A DNA stretch of 64,000 bases from contig NZ_QRJZ01000004.1 in assembly GCF_003470665.1 (NCBI RefSeq), positions 1 through 64,000 of the forward strand, read 5' to 3'. Below, piece by piece: positions 44,056-56,137 of this stretch. How positions within the stretch are numbered: position 1 is the first letter of the stretch; each line of letters begins with the position of its first letter. The notes beneath the pieces are model-generated. The model had not been told where the DNA came from. It saw only the letters and a program-made list of their open reading frames with translations, and searched no databases. The stretch comes from Collinsella sp. AM17-1 (GTDB lineage Bacteria > Actinomycetota > Coriobacteriia > Coriobacteriales > Coriobacteriaceae). A program made the position numbers and the translations under genes.

Positions 44056-46824
44056 TTACAGCAGCTCGCCGTGGCGGGCGATGTAGCGGCGCTTGGCCAG
44101 TTGGGTGAGCGCGATGTAGGCGGCGACAATGCCGATGAGCAGCGCGAAGAAGCTCGGCGGCAGCGGCATGAGGCCCAGCGCATCGGCGATGGGGCTTGTC
44201 GGCAGCCAGGTGACGAGCGCCAGGCCCAGCACGGTGAGGACGCACAGCGCGGGCGCGGCGTGGTCGCGCGGGCTCGGCAGGCGCGGGGAGCGCAGCATGT
44301 GGACCACGAGCGTCTGCGACCACATGGACTCGACAAACCAACCGCTCTGGAAGAGCGCCGTAAAGGCCGCCATGCCTGCGACGTCGCCTATAGCGGCAAG
44401 CTCTGCCCAGCTTGCGCCCACGGCGGCGGGGCACACCACAAAGAAGAGCGCGGCGAAAGTCACGATATCAAACAGTGAGCTCACGGGACCCAACTCGAGC
44501 ATAAAGCCCTTAATGGACGCGGCATCCCAGGCGCGCGGACGGGCAGTCCAGGCGTCATCGACGGTGTCCCACGGCAGCGCGATGCACACGATCTCGTAGA
44601 CCAGCGACAGCAGCACCAACTGCAGAGCGCTCATGGGCAAGAATGGCAAGAACAGGCTCGCGACGGTCACGGATAGCACGTTGCCAAAGTTGGAGCTCAC
44701 CGTGGTCTTGAGGTACTTGAGCAGGTTGCCGTAGGTGCGGCGGCCTTCGATGATGCCGCGCTCGAGCACGCCCAGGTCTTTCTGGAGCAAGATGATGTCG
44801 GCGGATTCCTTGGCGATGTCGACGGCCGAATCGACCGAGATGCCGCAGTCGCTCGCACGCATGGCGGCGGCGTCGTTGATGCCATCGCCCATAAAGCCCA
44901 CGGTGTGGCCGAGCAGCTCGCGCATGACGCGCACCAGACGCGCCTTCTGCAGCGGCGAGAGCTTGGCGAAGAGGTGGGTGTGCTCGGCGCGCTCGGCAAG
45001 TTCGGCGTCATCGAGCGCATCGATCTCGGAGCCGAGCAAGACGTTGCTCGCGTCGATACCGATCTGTTCGCAGACGGTGGCGGCAACGCGGTCGTTGTCG
45101 CCGGTCAGGACCTTGACCGCCACACCCTTGGCCTCGAGCGTGGCGACGGCGCCCGCGGCACTCGCCTTGGGCGGATCGAGGAAGGCCAAAAAGCCCATCA
45201 ACACCATGTCGCATTCGTCGGCGATGCCAAACTCGCCCACGCAGCGCGGATTGGTTTTCTGCGCCACGGCAATCACGCGCAGGCCCTCGGCATTGAGCCC
45301 GGCGACCTGCTGGCGAATCTGGGCGAGCTTATCTTCGGTGAGCGGCTGGGCGGCACCATCGACTTCGACAAAGGAGCAGATCTCGAGCATTTCCTCGGCA
45401 GCTCCTTTGGTAACCATCTGGGTTTTACCCTGGGCGTCGGCGACAACTACGCTCAGGCGACGGCGCGAGAAATCGAAGGGCACCTCGTCGACCTTGGTAT
45501 AGCGGTCGCGCAGGCTCTGGCCCAGCATAGAATCGGGCACGACGGTCGAGGGCGTCACATCGGCACGGTCGATGACGGCCAGGTCGATAAGGTTTTTGAG
45601 GCCGGTCTGGAAGAAGCTGTTCAAAAACGCATGGCGCAGCACGCGCGCATCCTCGTTGCCGTCGGTGTTGAGGTAGCGCTCGAGCACGATGCGGTCTTCG
45701 GTGAGGGTGCCGGTCTTGTCGCAGCACAGGACGTCCATCGCGCCGAGGTTTTGGATCGCCGGCAGCTCCTTGACGATAACCTGGCGGCGGGCGAGGTCCT
45801 TGGCGCCCTGCGACAGGCTCGTGGTCACGATGACGGGAAGCATCTGCGGCGTGATGCCCACGGCCACGCTCGTGGCGAACAACAGCGCATCGATGACGTT
45901 GCCCTTGGTGGCGGCGTTGATGGCAAAGACCGCCGGCGCCATAACGAGCATGAGGCGCACGAGCAGCATGGAGACGCTCGAGACGCCGCGGTCAAACGCG
46001 CTCTTCTCGCCGCGCCCGTTGAGCATCTTGGCGATGCCGCCCAGGTAGGTGTCCGAGCCGGTGGCAACGACAAGCGCCATGGCGGTGCCGTTTTGCACGG
46101 AGGTGCCGGTAAAGACGATGTTCTTGCAGGCAGAGAGTGGTAGCGCGGAGCCGTCGGCACCCTCGACGACGGTGATGGCAGCGGTCTTCTCGACGGCCTC
46201 GCTCTCGCCGGTGAGTGCGGACTCGATCACAAACAGGTCGCGCGCGGTGATGATGCGGGCATCTGCCGGCACCATGTCGCCGGCAGAGAGGCGGATTACA
46301 TCGCCGGGGACGAGCTCGTCGAAGGGGATCTCGACGCGCTCGCCGTCGCGCAGGGCACAGCAGGTGTTGGAGACCAGGTCCTTAAGGGCCTCGGCTGCAT
46401 TGCCGCTGCGGGCTTCCTGGATAAACTTCATGCCGCCCGATACCAGCAGCATGATGCCGATGACGATGACCGTGGAGGGGTCACGCTGCAGCTCGGGCAC
46501 GGCGAGCACGTCGATGTAGAGCGAGACCAGTGCGAGGGCGGCGAGGATGCCAGCGAAGGGATCGACGAACGCGTCGGCGATGCGGCGGGCGAGCGTCTTG
46601 GTCGGCGCTTCGATGGTGTTGGGGCCGACGGCGCTCAGGCGCTCGGCGGCGTGCTCGGCGGTGAGGCCGTCGGCTGTGGCGTCGAGCGGCACGAGGGCAT
46701 CCTCGGCGCTATGGGTGGCGGCGAATATGGTGTTCTTGGACATGCCGGTATGAACGGCGGGGCGCGCCGTGCGGCGGCGCTTGGAGATGGCTTCGAGTAC
46801 CGTGGCGGTTTTGAGCATCAGCAT
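44056..46824 (-). CDS. mgtA: Magnesium-translocating P-type ATPase
   Basis: A 922-residue P3B-type ATPase for Mg2+ import. A basic N-terminus is followed by membrane helices, the actuator motif TGES (205-208), the phosphorylation site DKTGTLT (Asp369), and the hinge MGDGINDAAAMRASDCGISV. The C-terminal membrane half is complete, and length matches MgtA/MgtB. The start has an ideal AAGGAGG ribosome site. It stands alone; the 435-base upstream region could host a Mg-sensing leader, but I see no recognisable riboswitch. Confidence 0.93.
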   Translation of the reverse strand: MLMLKTATVLEAISKRRRTARPAVHTGMSKNTIFAATHSAEDALVPLDATADGLTAEHAAERLSAVGPNTIEAPTKTLARRIADAFVDPFAGILAALALVSLYIDVLAVPELQRDPSTVIVIGIMLLVSGGMKFIQEARSGNAAEALKDLVSNTCCALRDGERVEIPFDELVPGDVIRLSAGDMVPADARIITARDLFVIESALTGESEAVEKTAAITVVEGADGSALPLSACKNIVFTGTSVQNGTAMALVVATGSDTYLGGIAKMLNGRGEKSAFDRGVSSVSMLLVRLMLVMAPAVFAINAATKGNVIDALLFATSVAVGITPQMLPVIVTTSLSQGAKDLARRQVIVKELPAIQNLGAMDVLCCDKTGTLTEDRIVLERYLNTDGNEDARVLRHAFLNSFFQTGLKNLIDLAVIDRADVTPSTVVPDSMLGQSLRDRYTKVDEVPFDFSRRRLSVVVADAQGKTQMVTKGAAEEMLEICSFVEVDGAAQPLTEDKLAQIRQQVAGLNAEGLRVIAVAQKTNPRCVGEFGIADECDMVLMGFLAFLDPPKASAAGAVATLEAKGVAVKVLTGDNDRVAATVCEQIGIDASNVLLGSEIDALDDAELAERAEHTHLFAKLSPLQKARLVRVMRELLGHTVGFMGDGINDAAAMRASDCGISVDSAVDIAKESADIILLQKDLGVLERGIIEGRRTYGNLLKYLKTTVSSNFGNVLSVTVASLFLPFLPMSALQLVLLSLVYEIVCIALPWDTVDDAWTARPRAWDAASIKGFMLELGPVSSLFDIVTFAALFFVVCPAAVGASWAELAAIGDVAGMAAFTALFQSGWFVESMWSQTLVVHMLRSPRLPSPRDHAAPALCVLTVLGLALVTWLPTSPIADALGLMPLPPSFFALLIGIVAAYIALTQLAKRRYIARHGELL

Positions 46825-47259
46825 AGGGTCCTCCTTGTTGAAGGGAGTTAGCGTACGTGTCGTATGTGCTTCAAAAAACCTAGATGTCGCTCACGTCATG
46901 CTTTCGAACCACCACAAAGGGACAGGCACCTTTGTGGTGGTTTTGACGATCGGCTGTTGGCGCTTATGCGCGTGCGGAATCCTCGCGGCGTGCCGAGGGC
47001 GACATGCAGGTTTTTCGACTATGACTGCCTTCCATGGCACACCTCCTTAAGGCCGGGCGCGGCGCGCTTTGGGTATCTCGTACCCGTTACAATCCGCCCG
47101 TATTCTTGATGAGGGGGTTTGCCGTGTCAACCCCAATGTTTGGAAAACCATTGCCCCTGACAAAGCCTTTACAGAATGCCGAGGCCCCAAAGCGCGCCCG
47201 CAACGCGCCCTGCCTGCGCTAAACTGGAAGGCACGTACGCGATTACGAGAGGAGCCCGC
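46825..47259. other. Divergent mgtA/pyrE intergenic region
   Basis: A 435-base space with no convincing gene. It contains one palindromic repeat (46907-46942). The open frames across it are short and lack family features. Promoters for mgtA (minus) and pyrE (plus) must lie here, but I cannot place them firmly. Confidence 0.5.
46907..46942. repeat. Palindromic repeat AACCACCACAAAGG, full copy
   Basis: Perfect 14-bp arms (46907-46920, 46929-46942) with the loop GACAGGCA, followed by TT. Confidence 0.85.
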
Positions 47260-47940
47260 ATGGAGGCTTACAAGCAAGAGTTCATCAAGTTCATGGTTGA
47301 GTCCGACGTTCTTAAATTCGGCAGCTTTACGCTCAAGAGCGGCCGTCAGTCCCCGTTCTTTATGAACGCCGGCGCCTATGTGACGGGCTATCAGCTCAAG
47401 AAGCTGGGCGAGTATTACGCCCAGGCCATCCACGATAACTTTGGCGACGACTTTGACGTGCTGTTTGGACCGGCCTACAAGGGTATTCCGCTGGCCGTCG
47501 TGACCGCAATTGCCTACCACGAGCTGTACGGCAAGGAGGTCAAGTACTGCTGCGATCGCAAGGAGGCCAAGGACCACGGCGCCGACAAGGGCAACCTGCT
47601 GGGCTACGAGCCCCAGGACGGCGACCGCGTGGTCATGGTCGAGGACGTCACCACCAGCGGTAAGTCCATCGACGAGACCTATCCCAAGGTCAAGGCTGCT
47701 GCCGATGTCGAGATCAAGGGCCTCATCGTGTCCCTCAACCGCATGGAGGTCGGCAAGGGTGGCGTGACCACCGCGCAGAAGGAGATCGAGGCCAAGTACG
47801 GTTTCCCCGTCGCGAGCATCGTCTCCATGGCCGAGGTCGTCGAGACCCTCTACAACCACGAGATCGACGGCAAAGTCGTCATCGACGACGAGCTCAAGAC
47901 CGCTATCGACGCCTACTACGAGCAGTACGGAGCTCGTTAG
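47260..47940 (+). CDS. pyrE: Orotate phosphoribosyltransferase
   Basis: A 226-residue enzyme of pyrimidine synthesis that joins orotate and PRPP to give orotidine 5'-phosphate. The PRPP-binding signature VVMVEDVTTSGKS and the FGPAYKGIPLAV and YCCDRKEAKDHG blocks are intact. ATG 47260 follows GAGAGGA; the upstream open frame lacks homology. It is monocistronic and not near other pyr genes, which is unusual but not rare. A repeat hairpin begins at its stop codon and probably terminates it. Confidence 0.95.
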   Translation: MEAYKQEFIKFMVESDVLKFGSFTLKSGRQSPFFMNAGAYVTGYQLKKLGEYYAQAIHDNFGDDFDVLFGPAYKGIPLAVVTAIAYHELYGKEVKYCCDRKEAKDHGADKGNLLGYEPQDGDRVVMVEDVTTSGKSIDETYPKVKAAADVEIKGLIVSLNRMEVGKGGVTTAQKEIEAKYGFPVASIVSMAEVVETLYNHEIDGKVVIDDELKTAIDAYYEQYGAR

Positions 47941-48172
47941 TTACGGCGTTTTACCAAACGCCGTAACTGCTCGACGCTGCGCGGGCCGCATTTGGACAAT
48001 CTGACGTTCAACTTCAAGGGCGCGACCAGAAGGTCAGCGCCCTTTCGTTTCACGTCACCTTGTCTCAAATGCGACCCGCTCGCTGTCGTTGCCAAGACAT
48101 CGGCACTCCCGTTGCTGGCAAGGGGCGGCACTTGGGGACGTTCCTTTTCTGCCGGCACCTGGGGACACTCCT
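47940..48172 (+). repeat. Structured ~230-bp repeat element, copy A
   Basis: In order: hairpin GTTACGGCGTTT / AAACGCCGTAAC (47940-47967); CTCGACGCTGCGCGGGC; a long outer stem (47981-47999 with 48060-48079); an inner hairpin AAGGGCGC-GACC-AGAA-GGTC-A-GCGCCCTT (48016-48044); then the GGGGACGTTCC/GGGGACACTCC repeat at 48127-48172. Copy B at 56928-57162 keeps the order and the GACCAGAAGGTC apex, while its stems have different but paired sequences. Confidence 0.8.
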
Positions 48173-48179
48173 GATGTGG

Positions 48180-48205
48180 TCGTTGGGGACGTTCTTAAAT
48201 GACTA
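48180..48205 (+). repeat. GTTGGGGACGTTCTT repeat unit
   Basis: TCGTTGGGGACGTTCTTAAA then TGACTA, a further copy of the CATTGGGGACG family. The stretch from here to the XRE gene has no other gene. Confidence 0.6.
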
Positions 48206-48343
48206 CTCAGGATGAGCGTCCAAAAATCCGCGCTCGTTCGATTGGCGCATGTCTACGCAGCGTAGGTTGTCGAGCCTGGCCTTCAAATGGATACTGACTG
48301 TCGAACCGGTTCACTCCATTTCTTCAATTTGATTGGACAGCCC

Positions 48344-48964
48344 ATGAACCAGACACGGCAAACCAATGCTTCCCATACTTTTTTGGCAGCGCATGCCATC
48401 AAGCAGCTGCGCGAAGAGCGCGGCCTCACCCAGCGCGCCCTGGCGGAAAGCCTTGGCGTGACCGATAAAGCCGTCAGCAAATGGGAATCCGGCCGCGGCC
48501 TTCCCGACATTTCCCTCGTTGAGCCTTTGGCCCAGAGACTCGGCATAAGCGTGGCTGAGCTTTTGGCTGGTGACATTCGGGCCAACGCCAACCGTGCAGG
48601 CAATATGCTCAAAGGCGTCTTTTACGTTTGCCCTATCTGCGGAAACGTTGTGCACGCGCTCGGAGAAGGCAGCTTTAGCTGCTGTGGCTCCACGATGTTT
48701 CCCCAGGAGGCCGAAGAGCCGGACGCGGACCACGCCTTTTCCATCGAGCGCATCGAGGACGATTGGTACGTCACGCTCGATCATCCCATGACCAAGGATC
48801 ACTACATTAGCTTTGTGGCATATGCGACTATGGATGGCATCTGCTTTAAGAAGCTCTATCCAGAGCAATCGGTGCAGCCGCGCTTCCATATTACCGGGCG
48901 CGGCAGGATATATCTTTACTGCAACCAACACGGACTCTTTACGTCGCTGACGCCTCGCAAATAA
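48344..48964 (+). CDS. XRE-family regulator fused to a desulfoferrodoxin-like domain
   Basis: A 206-residue protein. Residues 17-76 form an XRE helix-turn-helix (LTQRALAESLGVTDKAVSKW). Residues 93-119 resemble a desulforedoxin metal site (Cys96, Cys99, Cys113, Cys114). The C-terminal 65 residues look like the iron centre of superoxide reductase, with His147 and His153 in HPMTKDHYI and Cys193-x2-His196 in CNQHG. A redox- or superoxide-sensing repressor is the natural inference. The start is uncertain: ATG 48344 and ATG 48287 both lack a good ribosome site; I use the one nearer the HTH. Confidence 0.78.
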   Translation: MNQTRQTNASHTFLAAHAIKQLREERGLTQRALAESLGVTDKAVSKWESGRGLPDISLVEPLAQRLGISVAELLAGDIRANANRAGNMLKGVFYVCPICGNVVHALGEGSFSCCGSTMFPQEAEEPDADHAFSIERIEDDWYVTLDHPMTKDHYISFVAYATMDGICFKKLYPEQSVQPRFHITGRGRIYLYCNQHGLFTSLTPRK

Positions 48965-49010
48965 CGGCTTTCTATCCGCCCTCCTCATGCGTTCCCAGGG
49001 GACCCAAAAT

Positions 49011-49074
49011 GAGCGTGGATAATCTCCCGGTTTTGGCCTGTGCGCGGGCTCAAAGTGGGAGATTATCCACGCTC
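49011..49074. repeat. 18-bp palindromic repeat GAGCGTGGATAATCTCCC
   Basis: Arms 49011-49028 and 49057-49074 pair perfectly. Compared with the copy at 30291, the fourth base and its partner have both changed, keeping the pair. Confidence 0.85.
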
Positions 49075-49107
49075 GTTAGGTTAGTGTCCGATGATCCACG
49101 CTCGTCG

Positions 49108-49962
49108 CTACTTGAGCCCGGGCAGGCGGGTGTAGGGAAACGACCGCTCTAAGAACTCAGAGCAGCGGGCGTAATCTTTGGCAAAGTAGCTGCTGTAGAG
49201 TGAATCGAGCACGTATTGCACGGCGATGTGGCTGGCGAACTGTGTGATGCGATGCGTCATGCTCTCGTGATCGCTCACCGTGAGATAGGCGGCAAAGCCG
49301 GGGTGAATGCGGGCGCAGTGCGGTGTGCCGATGACGATGACCGGGACATGTCGACTGCTGAGGATTGGCAAGATCTCCCTGAGGTTGGGGGCAAGGCCGC
49401 TGTAGGAGATAACGATTGCCACATGGTCGGGGCCCGAGGCGAGCGCCGTACGCACCTGCGCCTCGACACTGTCGTGGCACGTTGCGCTTTTGCCGGCGGA
49501 AAGCAGGCGATCGCGGAACATTCCCGCTGGATACAGATTATGCGAGCCCGTGTAGATGTCCACGGTGCCGGCGCGCACGATAAGCTTGGCGGCCTGGTCG
49601 AGCTGTGTGGGGTCGAGCAGCTCCTGCGTTTCGGCCAAAGTGGTCTGATAGAGCCCCTCCATACGCTCCATCACCTGCGCAGGAGTGGAGGTGGCATCGA
49701 AGGGAAAGTTGATGTCCACGTCGCGCCGGTTACCCGTCTCGGCTGCCTGACGGATGAGCTCGACCTTGAGGTCTTTGAATCCCTCGAGGCCGAGCTTTTT
49801 GCAAAAACGGTGCACGCTCGCAACGGAAACGTTGGTGCGCGCGGCAAATTCCTTAATAGAGAGCCCGCGGACGTCTTCGCCCATGGCAAGGGCCGTTCGC
49901 CCAAGTTGTTGCTCGGTGGGGGTGAGGCTTTTGCCCTGCGTGATCTTTCGCCTGATATCCAT
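49108..49962 (-). CDS. RpiR/MurR-family regulator
   Basis: A 284-residue regulator. The N-terminal HTH_6 domain (SIKEFAARTNVSVASVHRFCKKLG) is joined to a SIS phosphosugar-binding domain from about residue 120 (VDIYTGSHNLYPAG, IVISYSGLAPNLREIL). Such proteins sense phosphosugars. The neighbours are a glycosidase and a repeat element; which genes it controls is not evident. It reads away from the glycosidase, so a direct pairing is not proven. Confidence 0.88.
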   Translation of the reverse strand: MDIRRKITQGKSLTPTEQQLGRTALAMGEDVRGLSIKEFAARTNVSVASVHRFCKKLGLEGFKDLKVELIRQAAETGNRRDVDINFPFDATSTPAQVMERMEGLYQTTLAETQELLDPTQLDQAAKLIVRAGTVDIYTGSHNLYPAGMFRDRLLSAGKSATCHDSVEAQVRTALASGPDHVAIVISYSGLAPNLREILPILSSRHVPVIVIGTPHCARIHPGFAAYLTVSDHESMTHRITQFASHIAVQYVLDSLYSSYFAKDYARCSEFLERSFPYTRLPGLK

Positions 49963-50037
49963 ATGGCTCCTATGCGTTTGCGTCGCGATAAACCAATCAT
50001 AGCGATAAATAAAACGTTCGGCTTGGCTGGGAGTTTT

Positions 50038-50113
50038 GGTCCGCCGGTCTATGAACGACGGACCGCTCGACGCTGTGCGGGCTCAACATAGGGGCGCTGT
50101 CCTTGTTGGGCCG
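50038..50113 (+). repeat. Degenerate copy C of the structured repeat
   Basis: Hairpin GGTCCGCCGGTC...GACGGACC (50038-50064) followed by GCTCGACGCTGTGCGGGC, which matches copies A and B in 17 of 18 bases, then a short outer stem GGGCTCAACA / TGTTGGGCCG. The inner hairpin is missing. Confidence 0.6.
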
Positions 50114-50128
50114 TTTGCGCCCGGGGCG

Positions 50129-52720
50129 TTACCCGAGCACGCGTACGGGCCCCAAGAGACCGCTGGGCTCGGAGGGCTCGGTCATGCCGAACACGTCGGG
50201 GACGGCATGGTCGAGGGTGTTGATGATATCGATCGCAAGCGCGTGCTCACCGGCTAAAAGTGCGGCGGCCTCAAAGCGGTAAGGCGGACAGATGCGGGTG
50301 CCGAGGGATTTGCCGTCGAGGGTGACGGTTGCGGTCTCAAAGACCTCCCCAAGGTCGATGACAGCGCGGCTGGCCGCTTCGCCCAGGACAAAGGAGGCCT
50401 GGTAGCGGAACGTGCCGGCCTTGCCGGGGAACTCGGCCGAGGAAAGGTCGTGCAGGTCTGCAAGCTCAACAGACTCGCCAAAGGCATCGGTACCAGGGGC
50501 AGAGAAGGCAACCGCCCAGGGCCCGTCGACGCATGTGGCTTCGTCTCCAGCAGTTGCCGCGCCGGCGGAACCTGTAGCCCCAAGGACCACGATGCAGCTC
50601 TCGTAGGGAGCCAGCTCGAGCGTGCCGTCAAAGGCGGCGGGATCGGTGCCGTTGAGCAGGTCGAGGCGCGCGCCTGCAACGGGTATGCCGTCGGCAAGCG
50701 CAATCTGAGTGGAGATACCCTGCTTGGGATGCTCGTTGACGAGCATCAGATAGGTCTCGCCCGCCCGCTCGTAGCGCAGTGCGCGCAGCCAGGGCTGGGA
50801 CTCGGCACAAACCACGGTCTGCATACCGGCGTCGGCAAGCGTGCCTGCGAGCTCGGCGGTTGCCAGGAGCTTGATGCCGGCGACCGCGGCTGCATCCACG
50901 GAGGCAAAGCCCTCGCGGGCTGCAATATCACCGTCGTAGCGCTTGCTCGGCAACTCATCCAGCGCGTACACGGCAACACCTGCGGCTGCGGCGCGCGCGG
51001 CAAAGTCGAGCACGGCTCCGCCGACAAACTCGGCTCCGGGCATCACCAGGCAGCGGTATGCCTGGCCGTTCACGCCAAAGCCGCTACCGTCTGCGGCAAT
51101 TTCAACGGCATAGCGCCCTGCGTCCTCAAATGCCTCTGCCGGCACGATGTCAAAGTCGACCTGCGCGCGCATAAGCTCGGAGGCGGCATGCTGCATAAAG
51201 TTCGCCTCGCCTGTCCACTCGGCGTCCGCATGGTAGAGAAGCGCCACCGGGGTCGTTGCGCGCCCGCCGCTCAGCAGGCTCGCCGTACGGTTCATGTAGC
51301 TCATGAGCTGCCCAAAGTGTGCAAACTGGGGGTTTTGGCCATGCGCATAGAAATGCGGCGGGCAGTCCCAGTCGGGGAAGGCGGCCATGCTAAAGGCATG
51401 CGGCACAAACCAATTGACGCCGCGCACCAAAAAATGATCGGCGATCCACTTCATCTCGCGTAGGCCTTCGTGCCATCCAAATGCGCCAAAGACCTCGGCC
51501 ATGCAGCGCCCCTGCTTTTTGGGATCGAGGTGTGCTGCCGAGGAGCCCAGCTTGGGCAGCACGTAGTTATAGAACTCGAGGTCCCACACGCCGCGTCCGT
51601 AGCTGTGAAGGCCGCGGTCCATGCCGGGTACCAGCTGGTTGATCACGATGTCGACGCCCGCCATGTCCTGACCGCCCACGGCGCGGAAGTAGTGCCCGGC
51701 GCCCACGCCCAGGCGCGCGTGGCAGTCCTTGTCCTCGATAACGTGGCCGATGTACTGCACGCCGCGCGCGCGGCACCAGTCTCCGAGCTGGTCGCAGAAG
51801 CACTCCTTATAGAGGGTGCTCGCGATGTCCATATAGACGTGGCGTACGTGCGCGCCGGCCGGCTCGCGGTCCCACAGGTGCGGGAGCTCGGCCAGGTAGC
51901 GCTCGCCCAGTGCCGCGCGTAGGCGACGCTCAAGCTCGGCCGACCAGGGTAGGGGCGCGGTGGCCTTGCCGATGAGTGTGTCCGAGATGCCATCGGGGCC
52001 CGTGGTGCCCTTCTCGTTGGCAAATCCGGGCTCATCGGAGAAAAAGCCCAGGATCGTCTTGCCAAACTCATCGCCCAGATGCTCAAAATGCGGCTCGTAG
52101 ACAGCATCGATGAGCTGCGCCACCGAGGCGCGGTCGACCATATTGATGTAGTCCTCGTTGTAGGAGGTCTTGCCGCTCGTGAACATCACGCATGCCTGCG
52201 TGAGGCCCGCAGGTGCATCGAAGACCAGGCGGCTGGGGTTGCCGTCTGCATCGTCGATTACTCGGTAAGCGACGTCGACGGGGCTGCCGTCCTGCATAAA
52301 TGTCACGCCGTGGAAGCGCTCCGTTTTGTCGAGCATGTTGGCGAGCGCGATGCTCGCGGCGGACGTGGGGCCCACGATGTCGAACGTGCGGTGCGTGAGC
52401 ACGATCTTGCGGAGCTCGGGCACGGCCTCCTTGACGGCGCCGTTGGCAAAGCCCGTGGGGAAGTGCGCGTCGTCCAAGATCCAGAGCTTAAGGCCTAGCT
52501 GCCTGCACTCGTCAATGACAAAGCGCAAGTCGCGCCACCAGCCCTCGCCGCAAAAATCGGGGTGTGGGCGGCTTTCGAGACAGACCTCGTGGATGTCGGC
52601 GCCGGCGATCTTTTCCGGATACTCGGCAATGGTCTTATGGCTCTCGCCCTTCATCCACAAAAACGGAAGCACATGGTTGTCGTATGTACCCTCGAGCACC
52701 TGCTGATAGTGCGCGGTCAT
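50129..52720 (-). CDS. Large GH106-like glycoside hydrolase
   Basis: An 863-residue enzyme. The barrel carries LWILDDAHFPTGFANG, GFFSDEPGF, LPWSAELERRL and GVQYIGHVIEDKD, segments that resemble the alpha-L-rhamnosidase family GH106 and relatives; the HYFRAVGGQDMAGVDIV and MAEVFGAFGWHEG blocks line the predicted active site. The C-terminal 200 residues form a galactose-binding-like beta domain. I chose ATG 52720, preceded by AGGAGGAT; the extra 150 upstream residues in frame cross the divergent AraC gene and are not coding. Cytoplasmic by sequence. Family assignment is moderately sure; the substrate could be a rhamnoside. Confidence 0.65.
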   Translation of the reverse strand: MTAHYQQVLEGTYDNHVLPFLWMKGESHKTIAEYPEKIAGADIHEVCLESRPHPDFCGEGWWRDLRFVIDECRQLGLKLWILDDAHFPTGFANGAVKEAVPELRKIVLTHRTFDIVGPTSAASIALANMLDKTERFHGVTFMQDGSPVDVAYRVIDDADGNPSRLVFDAPAGLTQACVMFTSGKTSYNEDYINMVDRASVAQLIDAVYEPHFEHLGDEFGKTILGFFSDEPGFANEKGTTGPDGISDTLIGKATAPLPWSAELERRLRAALGERYLAELPHLWDREPAGAHVRHVYMDIASTLYKECFCDQLGDWCRARGVQYIGHVIEDKDCHARLGVGAGHYFRAVGGQDMAGVDIVINQLVPGMDRGLHSYGRGVWDLEFYNYVLPKLGSSAAHLDPKKQGRCMAEVFGAFGWHEGLREMKWIADHFLVRGVNWFVPHAFSMAAFPDWDCPPHFYAHGQNPQFAHFGQLMSYMNRTASLLSGGRATTPVALLYHADAEWTGEANFMQHAASELMRAQVDFDIVPAEAFEDAGRYAVEIAADGSGFGVNGQAYRCLVMPGAEFVGGAVLDFAARAAAAGVAVYALDELPSKRYDGDIAAREGFASVDAAAVAGIKLLATAELAGTLADAGMQTVVCAESQPWLRALRYERAGETYLMLVNEHPKQGISTQIALADGIPVAGARLDLLNGTDPAAFDGTLELAPYESCIVVLGATGSAGAATAGDEATCVDGPWAVAFSAPGTDAFGESVELADLHDLSSAEFPGKAGTFRYQASFVLGEAASRAVIDLGEVFETATVTLDGKSLGTRICPPYRFEAAALLAGEHALAIDIINTLDHAVPDVFGMTEPSEPSGLLGPVRVLG

Positions 52721-52834
52721 GTATCCTCCTTGGCTCGATCGATCTGCTGCATAGCACAGATTATGGACGCGTCGGCGCGTTCTGCTAATATCTGAATCAC
52801 GACGAACTATGACCAAATCAACGATTGGCAAGCC

Positions 52835-55437
<2,603 letters not shown>

Positions 55438-55499
55438 TCGACAATATGAGTGCCACCGGGGAAAAGCGTTGGGATGGGCTCGCGATTCGAGTCCCCACC

Positions 55500-55528
55500 T
55501 TAGCATTTGAACCATTTGGCACTATAAT
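55500..55528 (+). promoter_or_regulatory. Promoter of the EIIA gene
   Basis: TTAGCA (55500-55505), 17-base spacer, TATAAT (55523-55528), about 50 bases before the start codon. Confidence 0.6.
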
Positions 55529-55577
55529 CACCATAGGCATGCGCACAACGTTGCGCTTAATCAAGAGGAGAAAACGT

Positions 55578-56114
55578 ATGGGTCTGTTTGACATGTTCAA
55601 GAAGAAGGCTGAGCCCGCGACTGCCGCTGCTCCGTCCTCCATCTCTGCTTCTGCCGGCGCCGACGTGCTGTGCTCGCCCGTCAAGGGCAAGGTCATCAAG
55701 ATGGCCGACGTGCCCGATCCCGTCTTTGGTGGCGAGGTTCTGGGCAAGGGCTGCGCCGTGTGGCCCGAGGACGACCTGGTCTACGCTCCCTGCGACGGCA
55801 AGGTGACCGTCACCATGGGTCACGCCGTGGGCCTGCAGTCCGATAGCGGCATCGAGGTTCTGGTGCACGTTGGCGTCGATACCGTCAACATGAACGGCGA
55901 TGGCTTCGAGGGCTTCGTCAAGGCCGATGACGTCGTAAAGGCTGGCCAGCCCATGCTCAAGATCGACCGCGCCAAGATCGCCGCTGCCGGCTACAAGGAC
56001 TGCGTCGTCGTGGCCGTGTCCAACACCGCCGAGTTTGCCGATGTCGAACTCGCCGTTGAGGCCGACTCCGCTGTCGCCGCCGGCGATGTCATCGTTAAGG
56101 TCGTCCGCAAGTAA
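55578..56114 (+). CDS. PTS glucose-type EIIA, stand-alone
   Basis: A 178-residue EIIA of the glucose family. The phosphorylated histidine is His97 in EVLVHVGVDTVNMNG and the partner His82 is in TMGHAVGL. The first 28 residues are an amphipathic, alanine-rich tail (MGLFDMFKKK) similar to the membrane-tethering N-terminus of E. coli Crr. It has its own promoter, ribosome site AGAGGAG and terminator. Because both EIIBC proteins in this window lack an EIIA, this one may serve them; it may also have a regulatory role, as Crr does. Confidence 0.92.
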   Translation: MGLFDMFKKKAEPATAAAPSSISASAGADVLCSPVKGKVIKMADVPDPVFGGEVLGKGCAVWPEDDLVYAPCDGKVTVTMGHAVGLQSDSGIEVLVHVGVDTVNMNGDGFEGFVKADDVVKAGQPMLKIDRAKIAAAGYKDCVVVAVSNTAEFADVELAVEADSAVAAGDVIVKVVRK

Positions 56115-56137
56115 ACTGCGACATCCAAAGGATGTGC

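Noticed and set aside
46825..47259. Mg-sensing riboswitch upstream of mgtA
   Set aside because: I cannot find an M-box-like fold or conserved core in the 435-base region; only a repeat palindrome is clear.
55484..55496. tRNA T-loop-like motif GATTCGAGTCCCC
   Set aside because: No matching 5-bp T stem, anticodon arm or acceptor stem can be drawn around it.
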